A stretch of DNA of 64,000 nucleotides, taken from assembly GCA_947503175.1 (NCBI GenBank), contig CANNCO010000003.1, positions 7,501 to 71,500 on the forward strand, read 5' to 3'. Below the pieces are notes generated by a model, which was given only the letters and a program-made list of their open reading frames with translations, was not told the DNA's origin and did not search any database. Origin of the DNA: an uncultured Paracoccaceae bacterium (lineage in GTDB: Bacteria > Pseudomonadota > Alphaproteobacteria > Rhodobacterales > Rhodobacteraceae). Below are positions 18,822-27,935 of the stretch, piece by piece. Both the position numbers and the translations under genes were made by a program. The number at the start of each line of letters is the position of its first letter. The stretch's first letter is position 1.

Positions 18822-19612
18822 TCAGCAGCCTCGATGCCTTCTTCGTCTTCGACTTTCTCGATTGTCGCTTCCCAGTCTTCTTCGCCGTAGATCGTGGTCA
18901 GCACGTTCGGGGTCAGTGCGTTGGGCGGGCCGTCGAACTCGATGGCGCCGAAGCGGAGCCCGACGACGCGCTGGACGAACATCTGCGCAAGCGCAACGTC
19001 ATGGATGTTGATGATCGCCGCAAGGCCACGTTCGGCGCAAAGCTCGCAGATCAGGCGCATGATTTGGCGGCTGGTTTTCGGGTCAAGTGAGGCCGTGGGT
19101 TCGTCGACCAGAAGGAGTTTAGGGTTCTGGATCAGGGCACGGCAGATGCCAACGCGCTGACGCTGGCCGCCGGAAAGCTCGTCGGCGCGCTTGTCGGCCA
19201 TCTCCAGAAGGCCCACGCGGTCGAGAAGACGGAACGCCTCGTCCACATCCGATTGCGGGTAGCGGCGCAGGAAGGAGCGCCAGAAACCGACATAACCCAA
19301 GCGGCCCGACAGGACGTTCTCCATCACGGTGAGACGTTCGACGAGGGCATATTCCTGAAAGATCATACCCATTTCGCGGCGCGCACGGCGGAGTGCGCCC
19401 GAGCCCAGACGAGTCAACTCCAGATCACCCAGCCAGACCTCACCCGAGGTTGGTTCGACGAGCCGGTTGATACAGCGGATCATAGTGGATTTACCGGCCC
19501 CCGAAGGACCGATCAGGGCCAGAACCTGGCCTTCCGGGATCTCGAGGTCTATGGCCTTCAAAGCCTGATCGCCCGTGCGGTATGTTTTCACGAGCTTCTT
19601 GATTTTCAGCAT
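18818..19612 (-). CDS. phnC: Phosphonate-type ABC transporter ATP-binding protein PhnC
   Basis: This 264-aa ATPase has Walker [18 protein letters not shown], the Q-loop in [14 protein letters not shown], signature [17 protein letters not shown], Walker [14 protein letters not shown] and H-loop INIHDV. It has an extra acidic C-terminal tail ([12 protein letters not shown]). It energises the two PhnE permeases. Its gene lies 62 bp after phnD, with a stable hairpin in between that may set the SBP-to-ATPase ratio. Confidence 0.94.
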   Translation of the reverse strand: MLKIKKLVKTYRTGDQALKAIDLEIPEGQVLALIGPSGAGKSTMIRCINRLVEPTSGEVWLGDLELTRLGSGALRRARREMGMIFQEYALVERLTVMENVLSGRLGYVGFWRSFLRRYPQSDVDEAFRLLDRVGLLEMADKRADELSGGQRQRVGICRALIQNPKLLLVDEPTASLDPKTSRQIMRLICELCAERGLAAIINIHDVALAQMFVQRVVGLRFGAIEFDGPPNALTPNVLTTIYGEEDWEATIEKVEDEEGIEAAE

Positions 19613-19639
19613 AAAAGGCCCCGGGGAATAAAGGTTACA

Positions 19640-19661
19640 GGGCGGCGCATGAACGCCGCCC
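19640..19661 (-). other. Intercistronic hairpin between phnD and phnC
   Basis: The perfect 8-bp GC stem GGGCGGCG (19640-19647) / CGCCGCCC (19654-19661) lies just after the phnD stop codon. Such hairpins after binding-protein genes commonly protect the upstream mRNA or attenuate downstream expression. Confidence 0.55.
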
Positions 19662-19674
19662 CGTGGATTTCAGA

Positions 19675-20652
19675 TCACTCGCAAGCGTAGCTGACGCCAT
19701 TCGCGGCATCGATCTTGCGGATGACTTCCCAGAACTCCTGATAGGTCATTTCAAGGAACTGCCCCTCGTTCGACTTCGAGAACTCGGCCTCAAGCGACGT
19801 ACCTTCCCAGTCGAAGCTGAAGAACGCGTTGCGGATGTTTTCCTGAAGCTCAGGCGTCAGGTTGTGGACGGTCCCATAGCCCGTTGTCGGGAACGTCTGT
19901 GACTTGTAGATCGTCACAATGTCATCTTCCGAGATCACATCGCGGCTGATCATCCGCGACTTCACCGAGTTGGCAATGGAGGCGGCCATGTAGTCCTTGT
20001 TGGCAACGCCGAGAATCGAGTTATCGTGCTTACCCGAGAAGACCGGCTCGAAGTCACGGTCGGGCAGCATATCGAAATCACCCTTCAGGATGGCCGAGGG
20101 TGCCTTGAAGCCCGAGTTCGAGGTGGGCGAGGTGAAGGCAAGCTGCTTGCCCTTGATATCCTCGACCGTATCAATGCCCGAGTCGGGATATGTAATGATT
20201 TCCATCTCGTATCCGAAACTGCCATCTGCGGATGCCATAATGGTGAAGGGCCTGAACCCTGCGCAGTTCACCGCAAGCGGGTTCGAACCGGTGTTGAAAC
20301 CTGCGATGTGCAGACGACCCGAGCGCATGGCCTCAATCTGGGCGGCGTTGTTCTGGACTGGGAAGAACACAACTTCTTTGCCCGTTTCCGCTTCGAGATG
20401 CGCCAGAAAATCCGACCAGGCATCTGCGTAAACGGCCGGGTCTTCGACCGGCGTGTAGGCAAAGATCAGCGTGTCTGGATCGATCTGTTCCGCCGGATCG
20501 GTAGGAATATCCGCGATCAGGTCGCCATCAACGTCGCAGAACCGGTCGTCCAGATCGCCACGCGGGCAGTCCTGCGCCCAGGCACCGCCGTTCGCAAATG
20601 TCAGTGCGACGGCAATGCCGGTCGTGGCCAGAAGTGTTTTGAGTGTGGTCAT
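19675..20652 (-). CDS. phnD: Phosphonate/phosphite/phosphate-type ABC substrate-binding protein PhnD
   Basis: This 325-aa periplasmic protein has a signal peptide (MTTLKTLLATTGIAVALTF, cleaved near AWA-Q). The mature N-terminus contains CPRGDLDDRFCDVDGDLIAD; the DVDGD loop could bind Ca2+. The PhnD-like core follows: TLIFAYTPVEDPAVY, QNNAAQIEAMRSGRLHIAGFNTG, FTSPTSNSGFKAPSAIL and VFSGKHDNSILGV. The SPTSNSG loop is the type of segment that binds the phosphate/phosphonate head group in this superfamily. It is the first transporter gene, 73 bp downstream of the DeoR regulator. No C-P lyase genes are nearby. Confidence 0.9.
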   Translation of the reverse strand: MTTLKTLLATTGIAVALTFANGGAWAQDCPRGDLDDRFCDVDGDLIADIPTDPAEQIDPDTLIFAYTPVEDPAVYADAWSDFLAHLEAETGKEVVFFPVQNNAAQIEAMRSGRLHIAGFNTGSNPLAVNCAGFRPFTIMASADGSFGYEMEIITYPDSGIDTVEDIKGKQLAFTSPTSNSGFKAPSAILKGDFDMLPDRDFEPVFSGKHDNSILGVANKDYMAASIANSVKSRMISRDVISEDDIVTIYKSQTFPTTGYGTVHNLTPELQENIRNAFFSFDWEGTSLEAEFSKSNEGQFLEMTYQEFWEVIRKIDAANGVSYACE

Positions 20653-20725
20653 GGTATCCTCCGTTGAACTTTCGTGTTTGGACGCCGCCCTTTTCCCGGC
20701 CGGTCATTTATGTTGCTCTTCTCGG

Positions 20726-21520
20726 CTATTGCGCGACCAGAACCTCGACTTTCGCCCCTTTGAGCGCCCGACCAAGATCGTCGTCCGGCACGCGGTCGCT
20801 GATTACGGACGTTATATCCCCGAGATCACCAAATTGTGACAATCCTCTGCGACCGAACTTTTCGCGGTCGATCAGAAGATGCGAGACGGCACTGCGTCGT
20901 AGCATCGCGCGTTTGATTGCTGCAAAGCCGCGCACGGCCTCGGACGGACCGCCCTTGGACAAGGCCGATGCGCCGATCAGGCAGCGGTCGACCGAGTGAC
21001 GGTCCAGAAACTCGATGGTGTCGGTTCCGATCACGGCGGCCTCGGACGCAAGGTAGTCGCCGGGACAAACGATCACTTCGATGGTGTCGCTCTGACCCAG
21101 TGCCATGGCAACCGGGAAGCTGTTAGTGACGACAGTGCAGGGCGTACCGTCAAAGGCAAGAAAGCGTGCAAGTTGAACGGTGGTAGAGCCTGAATCAATC
21201 ATCAGGGTTTCGCCGGGCTGTACGAGATTCGCGGCCACCCGTCCGATCTTTTCACGCTCTTCGATGCGGTCGGCAGCGCGCTCATCGAATGTCGGATAAT
21301 GGCCTGCGGCAAGGGCCGAGGCACCGCCATGGGCGCGGTCCAGGAGGCCGTCGGAACTGAGCTGTTCGAAATCCCGCCGGATTGTTTCGGTCGAAACTCC
21401 GAAGCGTTCCGACAGGTCGGAAATCCGCACATGGGGGCGCAGGCGCAGTTCCAGAAGTATCTGCTGACGACGTTCCCGCTTGCGCAGCTTGGGCCGGATA
21501 CTTAGCTCGACCTTTGACAA
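20726..21520 (-). CDS. DeoR-family transcriptional regulator of the phn-type operon
   Basis: This 264-aa protein has an N-terminal HTH (RRQQILLELRLRPHVRISDL, then RFGVSTETIRRDFEQLSSDG), the DeoR domain signature LLDRAHGGA, and a sugar-phosphate-isomerase-like effector domain (MIDSGSTTVQLARFL, CTVVTNSFPVA). DeoR/GlpR regulators usually respond to phosphorylated sugars or polyols such as glycerol 3-phosphate. It is encoded just upstream of phnD on the same strand, so its control of the transporter-HAD operon is likely. That favours a phosphoester rather than a true phosphonate as ligand. Confidence 0.9.
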   Translation of the reverse strand: MSKVELSIRPKLRKRERRQQILLELRLRPHVRISDLSERFGVSTETIRRDFEQLSSDGLLDRAHGGASALAAGHYPTFDERAADRIEEREKIGRVAANLVQPGETLMIDSGSTTVQLARFLAFDGTPCTVVTNSFPVAMALGQSDTIEVIVCPGDYLASEAAVIGTDTIEFLDRHSVDRCLIGASALSKGGPSEAVRGFAAIKRAMLRRSAVSHLLIDREKFGRRGLSQFGDLGDITSVISDRVPDDDLGRALKGAKVEVLVAQ

Positions 21521-21766
21521 GGCACGCGACCCTCCCCATTGAAATTGCGCCGGATTCCATCTTCCCCACTCAAAAATGTGGTTTTAACCTCGTCAAGGCA
21601 AGTGAAAATGTTGTATAATCCAAATATTGGGGTTGTTTGGTATTAGAGGCCCGCCTGATCTGCGAGGGGGATAATGCGGACGGGCGGGACCTGAGAGCAG
21701 AAAGTAGGTGTTCCAAGTGCTTTGTTTCGTGTTTCTTGTGTGTTCGCTACGCTTTGGAATGACACC

Positions 21767-23422
21767 GTGATCTTGTTGCTTTTGAACCTTGCAGCAGCGG
21801 TGGCATTGCTCCTGTGGTCGGTCCGACTGGTAAGGACCGGTATTGAGCGTGGGTTTTCAGGGGCGCTGCGGACCGGTGTCCGACGCGCCTCTGAACGCTC
21901 GACTACAGCAGCGGCCAGTGGCGTCGTCGCGGCCTTGATGATGCAAAGTTCAACTGCCGTCGCGATGCTGGTGGCCGGGTTCGTGGCAGCAAGCACCTTG
22001 CCCACGGTCAGCGGGCTCATTGTTATTCTGGGCGCTGATCTGGGATCGTCCCTTGTAGCACGCATCCTTGTATCACCGATTTCAGCGATCACGCCGGTCC
22101 TGTTCATTCTGGGCGCAGGGTTATTTCTGAAAGGCCGTTCGCGGCGGATCAAGCAGGCCGGGCGGGTCGCGATGGGGATCGCGCTTGTTCTGACATCACT
22201 AACGATGATCCGCGTTGCGACTGCGCCGCTTCAGGACAGTCCTGTGGTCGGCTTGATCATCACCTATCTTTCCGAGGATCTGATCAGCGCCTTCGTGATC
22301 GGTGCTGTTCTGGCGTGGGCGATGCATTCGAGCGTCGCCACTGTTCTTATGGTTGTTACATTGGCAGGCGAAGGTTTGTTGCAGGCCCCTGTCGCAGCGG
22401 CGCTGGTTCTGGGGGCAAACCTTGGGGGTGCGGCAATCCCTGTGCTGTTGACCACATCGGCGGCCCATGCGGCGCGTCAGGTGATGTTCGGCAACCTTCT
22501 GTTGCGGGGCGGCGGTTCCGTGTTTGCCCTTCTCGCGTTGATGATCTGGACGGATGCGGTCGGATTTCTTGGTGGGACGGCAGCCGCGCAGGCCATCAAT
22601 CTGCACGTTTTGTTCAACGCAGTCCTGCTTTTGCTCTGTGTGCCCCTGACCGGGATGGCGCTTACGGCGGTATCTCTGGCCTTTCCCGAAGCGACGACGG
22701 CCAAACCCCGGCGGATCAGTGCGCTGGACGAGAGCGCGATGAACGACCCGGAGCGCGCGCTGGCCTGTGCGGCGCGTGAGGTTCTGGTGATGGGCGAGCA
22801 GGTGCATGCCATGCTGGCCCCTGCATTGGGTCTGTTCCGGAACTGGGATGATGATGTTCTGGACCAGATGCGCGAGCGCGAAGACGAAATCGACCGGATG
22901 CATTTCGAGGTGAAGCTGTATATCGCGCGGCTTCAGGAAGGCCTTCTGACCGAAGAACAGGCCCGCCGTGCAATGGACATCGCGACGATTGCCAACAACC
23001 TTGAAGACGCGGGCGACCAGATTTGGGTCAACCTGTCGGAGATGGCGCGCCGGATGCATAAGGATGGGCTGTCGTTCTCTGACGCGGGCTGGCGCGAGTT
23101 GAGCGATTTTCACGATCAGGTTCTGTCGAACGTGCAGCTTGGGCTGAATGTCCTGATGACAGGCGACGCGGATTCCGCCGTGCAGCTTGTCGAGGAAAAG
23201 GACCGGGCGCGGGAGGCCGAGCAGCGGCTTCAGGCGCATCATCTGGATCGACTGCGCCATGGGAACACGGCCAGCATCGAGACCAGCAACCAGCATCAGG
23301 AAACGATACGCGCCCTCAAGCACATTAACACTGCCTTCGCATATGTCGCCTATCCTATCGCCGAGGAGACAGGCGCAATGCTGTCAAGCCGGCTGGCCGG
23401 TTCGGCATCGCGAGGATCGTGA
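21767..23422 (+). CDS. Na/Pi cotransporter family protein with C-terminal PhoU-like domain
   Basis: This protein of about 551 aa has two inverted Na/Pi-symporter repeats, each with the QSS/SS-type motif: SGVVAALMMQSSTAVAMLVAGF and VLAWAMHSSVATVLMVV. There are about nine hydrophobic helices. The cytoplasmic C-terminal part (from about residue 330) is helical and PhoU-like (LDQMREREDEIDRMHFEVKLY, ARRAMDIATIANNLEDAGD). It should import phosphate using sodium. The GTG at 21767 starts directly before the first helix; a TTG at 21722 is the other option. It overlaps the NUDIX-like gene by one base. Confidence 0.85.
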   Translation: MILLLLNLAAAVALLLWSVRLVRTGIERGFSGALRTGVRRASERSTTAAASGVVAALMMQSSTAVAMLVAGFVAASTLPTVSGLIVILGADLGSSLVARILVSPISAITPVLFILGAGLFLKGRSRRIKQAGRVAMGIALVLTSLTMIRVATAPLQDSPVVGLIITYLSEDLISAFVIGAVLAWAMHSSVATVLMVVTLAGEGLLQAPVAAALVLGANLGGAAIPVLLTTSAAHAARQVMFGNLLLRGGGSVFALLALMIWTDAVGFLGGTAAAQAINLHVLFNAVLLLLCVPLTGMALTAVSLAFPEATTAKPRRISALDESAMNDPERALACAAREVLVMGEQVHAMLAPALGLFRNWDDDVLDQMREREDEIDRMHFEVKLYIARLQEGLLTEEQARRAMDIATIANNLEDAGDQIWVNLSEMARRMHKDGLSFSDAGWRELSDFHDQVLSNVQLGLNVLMTGDADSAVQLVEEKDRAREAEQRLQAHHLDRLRHGNTASIETSNQHQETIRALKHINTAFAYVAYPIAEETGAMLSSRLAGSASRGS

Positions 23423-23913
23423 TGCAGATAACAAAGATAAAAATGATGGTTTCAAAAACATCCGTGGCCGAACAGATCGCTGCCCTTCCGATACAGTGGG
23501 ACAGGGTCGGAAAGATGCGCGTCCTGATGGTGACATCGCGCGGAACCGGGCGTTGGGTGATGCCCAAGGGCTGGATGATGGATGATCACAAGCCATGGCA
23601 TGCCGCCGAGATCGAGGCGCTTGAGGAAGCGGGCGCTTTGGGATCGATTGGCTCTGAGCCGTTGGGGGATTACCACTACCGTAAGGTTCTGGATGACGGC
23701 AGTGTTGTGCCCGTGCGGGTGCGGCTTTACCCGATGATCGTCCAGCGTCTTCGCAAGCGCTGGAAAGAGCGGGACGACCGGACAAGACGGTGGTTCAGCC
23801 TGAAGGGCGCAGCCATGCGTGTGGACGAACCGGAACTGAGAGACCTGCTGTTGTCGCTGGCAAAGGACCCGCGGGAACAGCCAGTGATCAGGGATTTGCT
23901 GAAAGCGTCGTGA
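23422..23913 (+). CDS. NUDIX-like hydrolase with a degenerate Nudix box
   Basis: This 163-aa protein has the layout of short alphaproteobacterial NUDIX proteins related to diphosphoinositol-polyphosphate-type hydrolases: VLMVTSRGTGRWVMPKGWMM, then EIEALEEAGALG, YHYRKVLDDGSVVPVRVRLYPM and WFSLKGAAMRVDEPELRDLL. The Nudix box keeps the EE-x-x-G part, but the usual Arg of R-E-x-x-E-E is Ile (IEALEEAG). That may lower or change activity. The ATG at 23422 shares one base with the TGA of the phosphate transporter gene, and GAGGA precedes it. Co-transcription with a phosphate carrier suggests a link to phosphate metabolism. Confidence 0.8.
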   Translation: MQITKIKMMVSKTSVAEQIAALPIQWDRVGKMRVLMVTSRGTGRWVMPKGWMMDDHKPWHAAEIEALEEAGALGSIGSEPLGDYHYRKVLDDGSVVPVRVRLYPMIVQRLRKRWKERDDRTRRWFSLKGAAMRVDEPELRDLLLSLAKDPREQPVIRDLLKAS

Positions 23914-23951
23914 TTGCGGTGCGTGCCGGGTTATGAGTTGGGTTTTGGTAT

Positions 23952-24746
23952 CTAGGATCGCTCGGCAAACGCATCTTCGGATATCTCGAGCAGCCTGTCG
24001 AAAACGGCGGGCGCGCCGACGATAACGCGGCCCCCATCGGCGATCATCGCATCAGCATCCTGATCTTCGACCACACCGCCCGCCTCGGAGACGATCAACT
24101 GACCCGCAAGGCAATCCCATGCATTCATGTGCTGTTCAGAGAACCCGATAAAGCGGTTCGCCGCGACATAGGCCAACGAAAGCGCGCCCGAAGCGATGCG
24201 GGCAAACACGCCGCCCTCTTCGACGAGAGCAGTGACCAGACGTGAAACGGACCGGTGTTCCGTCCGACCGGAAAAGCCCACGGCAACTGTGCCTTCGGCA
24301 ATCGTTCTGTCATCGTCAATGACCAGCGGCTTGCCATTCAGCGTGGCCCCCTGCCCTCTGACTGCCGCAAACGTTTCGCCGTGGCAGGGATCGTGGATCA
24401 GGCCGACGACCGTCTGACCGGTCTCGACTCCAGCGATTACGACCGTCCATGCGGGAATGTCATTGACGAAATTCGTCGTGCCGTCGATCGGGTCGATCAC
24501 CCAGGTGAAGCCCGAGGTGCCCGGCTGTGGCGCGTGTTCCTCCCCGACGATGGCGTCATCGGGAAACGCTTCGTTCAGGAGTTTCCGGATAAGTGTTTCA
24601 ACGTCACGGTCAGCCTGGCTTACGAAATCCTGATGTCCTTTCCGATCAACCACCAGACTTTCCTGCTGGTTGAAAAAGTCCTTGGCCAAATCGCCCGCCG
24701 TTTTGCAGATTTCGGTTGCCGTCCTGCATCGTTGCTCTGGTGTCAT
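23952..24746 (-). CDS. Inositol monophosphatase family protein
   Basis: This 264-aa Mg2+-dependent phosphatase shows all IMPase motifs: VGEEHAP (metal Glu), WVIDPIDGTTNFVNDIP (Asp-x-Ile-Asp-Gly-Thr) and MNAWDCLAGQLIVSEAGG. The family includes inositol-1-phosphatase (SuhB), histidinol phosphatase and nucleotide phosphatases, and the exact substrate cannot be fixed from these motifs. The start at 24746 (MTPEQRCRTA) is preceded by AGGTGG; upstream codons are probably untranslated. It is convergent with the NUDIX-like gene. Confidence 0.88.
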   Translation of the reverse strand: MTPEQRCRTATEICKTAGDLAKDFFNQQESLVVDRKGHQDFVSQADRDVETLIRKLLNEAFPDDAIVGEEHAPQPGTSGFTWVIDPIDGTTNFVNDIPAWTVVIAGVETGQTVVGLIHDPCHGETFAAVRGQGATLNGKPLVIDDDRTIAEGTVAVGFSGRTEHRSVSRLVTALVEEGGVFARIASGALSLAYVAANRFIGFSEQHMNAWDCLAGQLIVSEAGGVVEDQDADAMIADGGRVIVGAPAVFDRLLEISEDAFAERS

Positions 24747-25028
24747 GGGGCCACCTAACAACGCGGGGCTACCGTGCTGCAAGGCGCTTTACTGCTCGCG
24801 ATGCACGATGCGATGCACCAGTCCAATGGCCAACGAGTTACTGGCGAAAGCCATCGGATCATAGGACCGCAACGCATGATTCGCGGTCGGGGTTTCGGTT
24901 TGACGACAATCGCGGGATGGACCGCCTACTGTGAGCGATAGTGGTACGGGATTCCAGTAAGGGCGCACTGTAGCCCCTTCCTGCAGGCCGTTGTGGAGTG
25001 TGTGTCCGGTTGCGGCTAGGTTGATGAA

Positions 25029-25931
25029 ATGACTGCAAACCTGCATACCAGCCGCGTCTCTGCCCACAGGTGTCCCGCTTGCGGAATGACGGCGCATGCG
25101 GTCTTTGATGTGGGGGCGTATGAGATTGCCGATTGCGATGTGTGCCATCACCGCTTTTCCGCCGGAGCGATCAGCACAGATCATCTAAGCGTAAACTATA
25201 GCGACGCGTATTTCTTTGGCGGGGGTGATGGTTATGACGATTACCTGACCGAGCACGACCTTCTGCGGGCGCAGGGGCAACGTTACGGTCGGCTTCTTGC
25301 CAAACATGCGGCGCCGGGGACGGTGCTTGATGTGGGAAGTGCGGCGGGTTTCATCTCGGCCGGGCTGAGCGACACAGGCTGGCAGGTGAAAGGGATCGAA
25401 CCCAACGCGGCTATGGTCGCCCATGCCAAGACATCGCTGGGGCTTGACGCGGTACAGGGGAGTCTTGAGACCGCGCCCGACTGGCGCCCTTTCGATGCGG
25501 TCTGTCTGATCCAGGTTGTGGGGCATTTTCATGATCTGTCGCGCGCCATGTCGTCGGCAGCTCGGCTGACGAAGCCAGGCGGTCTGTGCCTGATCGAGTA
25601 CTGGCGGCGCGACAGCTGGATTGCGAGGCTCTTGGGAAAAAGGTGGCATGAATACAGCCCGCCAAGCGTGCTACACTGGTTCACGGCCTCGAGCCTCGAT
25701 CACCTGATGGGCCGGAGCGGGTTTATACAGATCGCAAGCGGTGCGCCGAAAAAGTACATCTCGGGAGGCCATGCGAAATCGCTGTTCATTCACAAGATGG
25801 CGAGTTTCCCTTTGGGTGGGTTTCTCAGTGCCCCTGCCCGGCTGGTGCCCGATGGGATGCGGATTAGGTATCCGTCTTTCGATCTGGAATGGCGGCTTTA
25901 TCAACGCAATGATGACACCTGCAGTGCATAG
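25029..25931 (+). CDS. Class I SAM-dependent methyltransferase with N-terminal zinc ribbon
   Basis: This 300-aa protein starts with a zinc-ribbon-like region (CPACGMTAHAVFDVG, CDVCHHRFSAG), then a Rossmann methyltransferase core: motif I GTVLDVGSAAGFISAGL, VKGIEPNAAMVAHAK, FDAVCLIQVVGHFHDLSRAM and LTKPGGLCLIEYWRRD. Such Zn-ribbon methyltransferases often occur in sugar and surface-polysaccharide clusters. It is encoded 24 bp upstream of an SMR-like transporter gene on the same strand, and both abut the convergent seven-gene glycan operon. A sugar or glycolipid methylation role is inferred from that context. Confidence 0.82.
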   Translation: MTANLHTSRVSAHRCPACGMTAHAVFDVGAYEIADCDVCHHRFSAGAISTDHLSVNYSDAYFFGGGDGYDDYLTEHDLLRAQGQRYGRLLAKHAAPGTVLDVGSAAGFISAGLSDTGWQVKGIEPNAAMVAHAKTSLGLDAVQGSLETAPDWRPFDAVCLIQVVGHFHDLSRAMSSAARLTKPGGLCLIEYWRRDSWIARLLGKRWHEYSPPSVLHWFTASSLDHLMGRSGFIQIASGAPKKYISGGHAKSLFIHKMASFPLGGFLSAPARLVPDGMRIRYPSFDLEWRLYQRNDDTCSA

Positions 25932-25955
25932 CACGAGGGTTTTGGGAGAGTATTC

Positions 25956-26309
25956 ATGAGTCACTGGATTGCCTTGATGATGGCGATTGCCGGAAATGTA
26001 GGCGGCAATGTCGCGTTCAAATACTTCGTCCAGAATACCGAACTCAAACGGTCTTGGGCTTCTGTCGGTGTCGCCTTTTCGCAACCGTCCTTCTGGCTCG
26101 GCTGTCTGTGCAGCTTTGTCTTGTTGGGCGCGTATCTTTACGCGATCAAGTCCATTCCGCTGAGCACGGCCTATACGGTGGCCACCAGTGTCTCCATCGC
26201 AGGTGTGACTTGTGCCGGTGTGCTGATCTACGGCGAGACGATCGGGCTTCGCACTACGATTGGTATCGCTGTTGTCTTGCTTGGCGTCGGATTGATTACG
26301 ACAGGTTAG
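25956..26309 (+). CDS. SMR-like four-helix membrane protein (ArnE/EmrE type)
   Basis: This 117-aa protein has four hydrophobic helices, typical of the small multidrug resistance/EamA half-size family. The first helix reads IALMMAIAGNVGGNVAFKYF and lacks the membrane Glu that EmrE needs for proton-coupled drug export. Later helices contain LSTAYTVATSVSIAGVT and TTIGIAVVLLGVGLI. Absence of that Glu, and position beside glycosyltransferase and NodB-deacetylase genes, favour a lipid-linked-sugar flippase role like ArnE/ArnF. Such proteins work as homo- or heterodimers; no second copy is in the window. Confidence 0.75.
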   Translation: MSHWIALMMAIAGNVGGNVAFKYFVQNTELKRSWASVGVAFSQPSFWLGCLCSFVLLGAYLYAIKSIPLSTAYTVATSVSIAGVTCAGVLIYGETIGLRTTIGIAVVLLGVGLITTG

Positions 26310-26327
26310 TCGACGATCTGAAACAGC

Positions 26328-27935
26328 TCAGCCGCGAGGTCCGGACACAAGATAAGCGTGACCCGAGACTCCCAGTTGTATCCGCTCGGCGTCTACGAGA
26401 TAGTCCTGAACGACTGCATGGAGCGACGATCCAATCAGTTCGGGCGTCGGGGCTGCCACTTCGTCCAGCAGGAAAACCGTACCACCCTTTGCGAGCGTTG
26501 CCTCAATCCGGTCGCGCACGACACCCTCATCTTCGTGGATCGCAATAACTGCCGGAGTCGTGCCTGTATAGTTGAGAAAACGCTCGAACTCCCAGTTCCT
26601 CGCGATCACGAACAGGTCGTCCGGGCCGGCCAGATCGATCAAGGGATCGCCGCGGTCGTGAAAGTAGCTGTATTCGGATGAAGCGAAGAGATTGTTCCCA
26701 GCAAACCAGTTGTGCACGACGAAAACCGCGATCAGCGCAGCCGCAAGCGTGCCCCGGCCAGTCTGAACAAGCGGATCGATCACGCGCGGAGCCACAATGA
26801 GTAACGCTGGGACAATGCCCGGGATCCACGCCTCAAACCCGCCCGGAATGATCAGCGCCAGCATGCTGAACTGCGCGAGAAGCCAGACCAGTGCAGCGGC
26901 CTCCACGGGCTGAAGCTGCATCCGGTTCAGATTGCGAAATGCAACAGCGAGAATGGAGATGACCAGACCGAACGCGACGGGGACTGTTACGACGAAGACC
27001 CAATACCCTGCACCCGCACGGCCGGCAGAAAAGAGCTCTGCGGTGAACCTGGTCTCGGAATTCGCGTCGATCAGCTGTCTTGTCGGTTCGAACGCGAAAG
27101 CCCAGTTGACGGACATGAAGTTCTGAAAGAAGGCAACGAAAGTCTTGGCAAGATCCCGGAACCCAGGAAGGACCACTGGGGTACCGTCCGTATCGAGCAC
27201 TGATTGCACAGCGACTCCGGCATTTGCATTGGCGTCGAGCAGATAAGCAGCAATCAGCCCGGCAAGGACGACAAGACCCGCAATGGCATAGTAGATAAAG
27301 ACATGCCGGAGCGATACGCGCATCAGGAGAAAGACCGGAAGTGCGAGCGCCCCGATGATACCCATCGGCTGATAGGCAAGCGTCCCAACGGCACCGCATA
27401 CACCGAGGACGATCACCCGTTTTGTCAGGCGTTCGGGATCGCCCTTCACAGCCCAGAATCCGGCATGGACGAGAAGGATCGAGATCAGGACGGCAGAGGC
27501 ATAAACCTCCATCGCGCCCGCGAACCGCCAAAAGCCATAGCTGGTGGCAAGAAGCCCGGCGGTCAGCCATGCGGCGCGCCGTGCAATGCCCAGATGGATC
27601 GAAAGTAGCCGTTCCATCAGAACAACGGCGAGTGCCGCCTGTATCGCGTTAGAGATGCCGACCACCACAAACGGATCGGCGTTCGGGACAATCCAGTTGA
27701 CCACCGAATAGAGGACCTGCATCGACATAATCCACAGAAACAAGCGCACTTCCGGCGTGTCCGCAGGCGTCAGTTCGGAAATCCTGTAGGCATAGGAATA
27801 GGAGTCGACGCCGGTCGAATAGTTTTGCGGCGTCGTCAGAAAATAGAAGGCTGCAAGACCGATCAGGACAGTCAGGCTGATAACGATCTGTCCGGACGCG
27901 ATCTGCCCATGACTGTTATGCGCTGTGTCGCTCAT
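26328..27935 (-). CDS. Polytopic membrane protein, probable GT-C-type glycosyltransferase
   Basis: This 535-aa protein has about 10-12 hydrophobic helices. Close to the N-terminus, after the first helix, is a periplasmic loop with an acidic motif (YSTGVDSYSYAYRI), the place where GT-C enzymes such as ArnT keep a catalytic Asp. A soluble C-terminal part (about 430-535) contains FVIARNWEFERFLNYTG and KGGTVFLLDEVAAP. GT-C enzymes use polyprenyl-phosphate sugars as donors on the outer side of the inner membrane. It is the last gene of the operon, overlapping the NodB gene by four bases. Overall similarity cannot be measured here, so the enzyme class is inferred. Confidence 0.6.
   Translation of the reverse strand: MSDTAHNSHGQIASGQIVISLTVLIGLAAFYFLTTPQNYSTGVDSYSYAYRISELTPADTPEVRLFLWIMSMQVLYSVVNWIVPNADPFVVVGISNAIQAALAVVLMERLLSIHLGIARRAAWLTAGLLATSYGFWRFAGAMEVYASAVLISILLVHAGFWAVKGDPERLTKRVIVLGVCGAVGTLAYQPMGIIGALALPVFLLMRVSLRHVFIYYAIAGLVVLAGLIAAYLLDANANAGVAVQSVLDTDGTPVVLPGFRDLAKTFVAFFQNFMSVNWAFAFEPTRQLIDANSETRFTAELFSAGRAGAGYWVFVVTVPVAFGLVISILAVAFRNLNRMQLQPVEAAALVWLLAQFSMLALIIPGGFEAWIPGIVPALLIVAPRVIDPLVQTGRGTLAAALIAVFVVHNWFAGNNLFASSEYSYFHDRGDPLIDLAGPDDLFVIARNWEFERFLNYTGTTPAVIAIHEDEGVVRDRIEATLAKGGTVFLLDEVAAPTPELIGSSLHAVVQDYLVDAERIQLGVSGHAYLVSGPRG

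Noticed and set aside
24789-25184. Minus-strand ORF of 131 codons before the methyltransferase
   Set aside because: It overlaps the zinc-ribbon start of the methyltransferase and has no recognisable domain.
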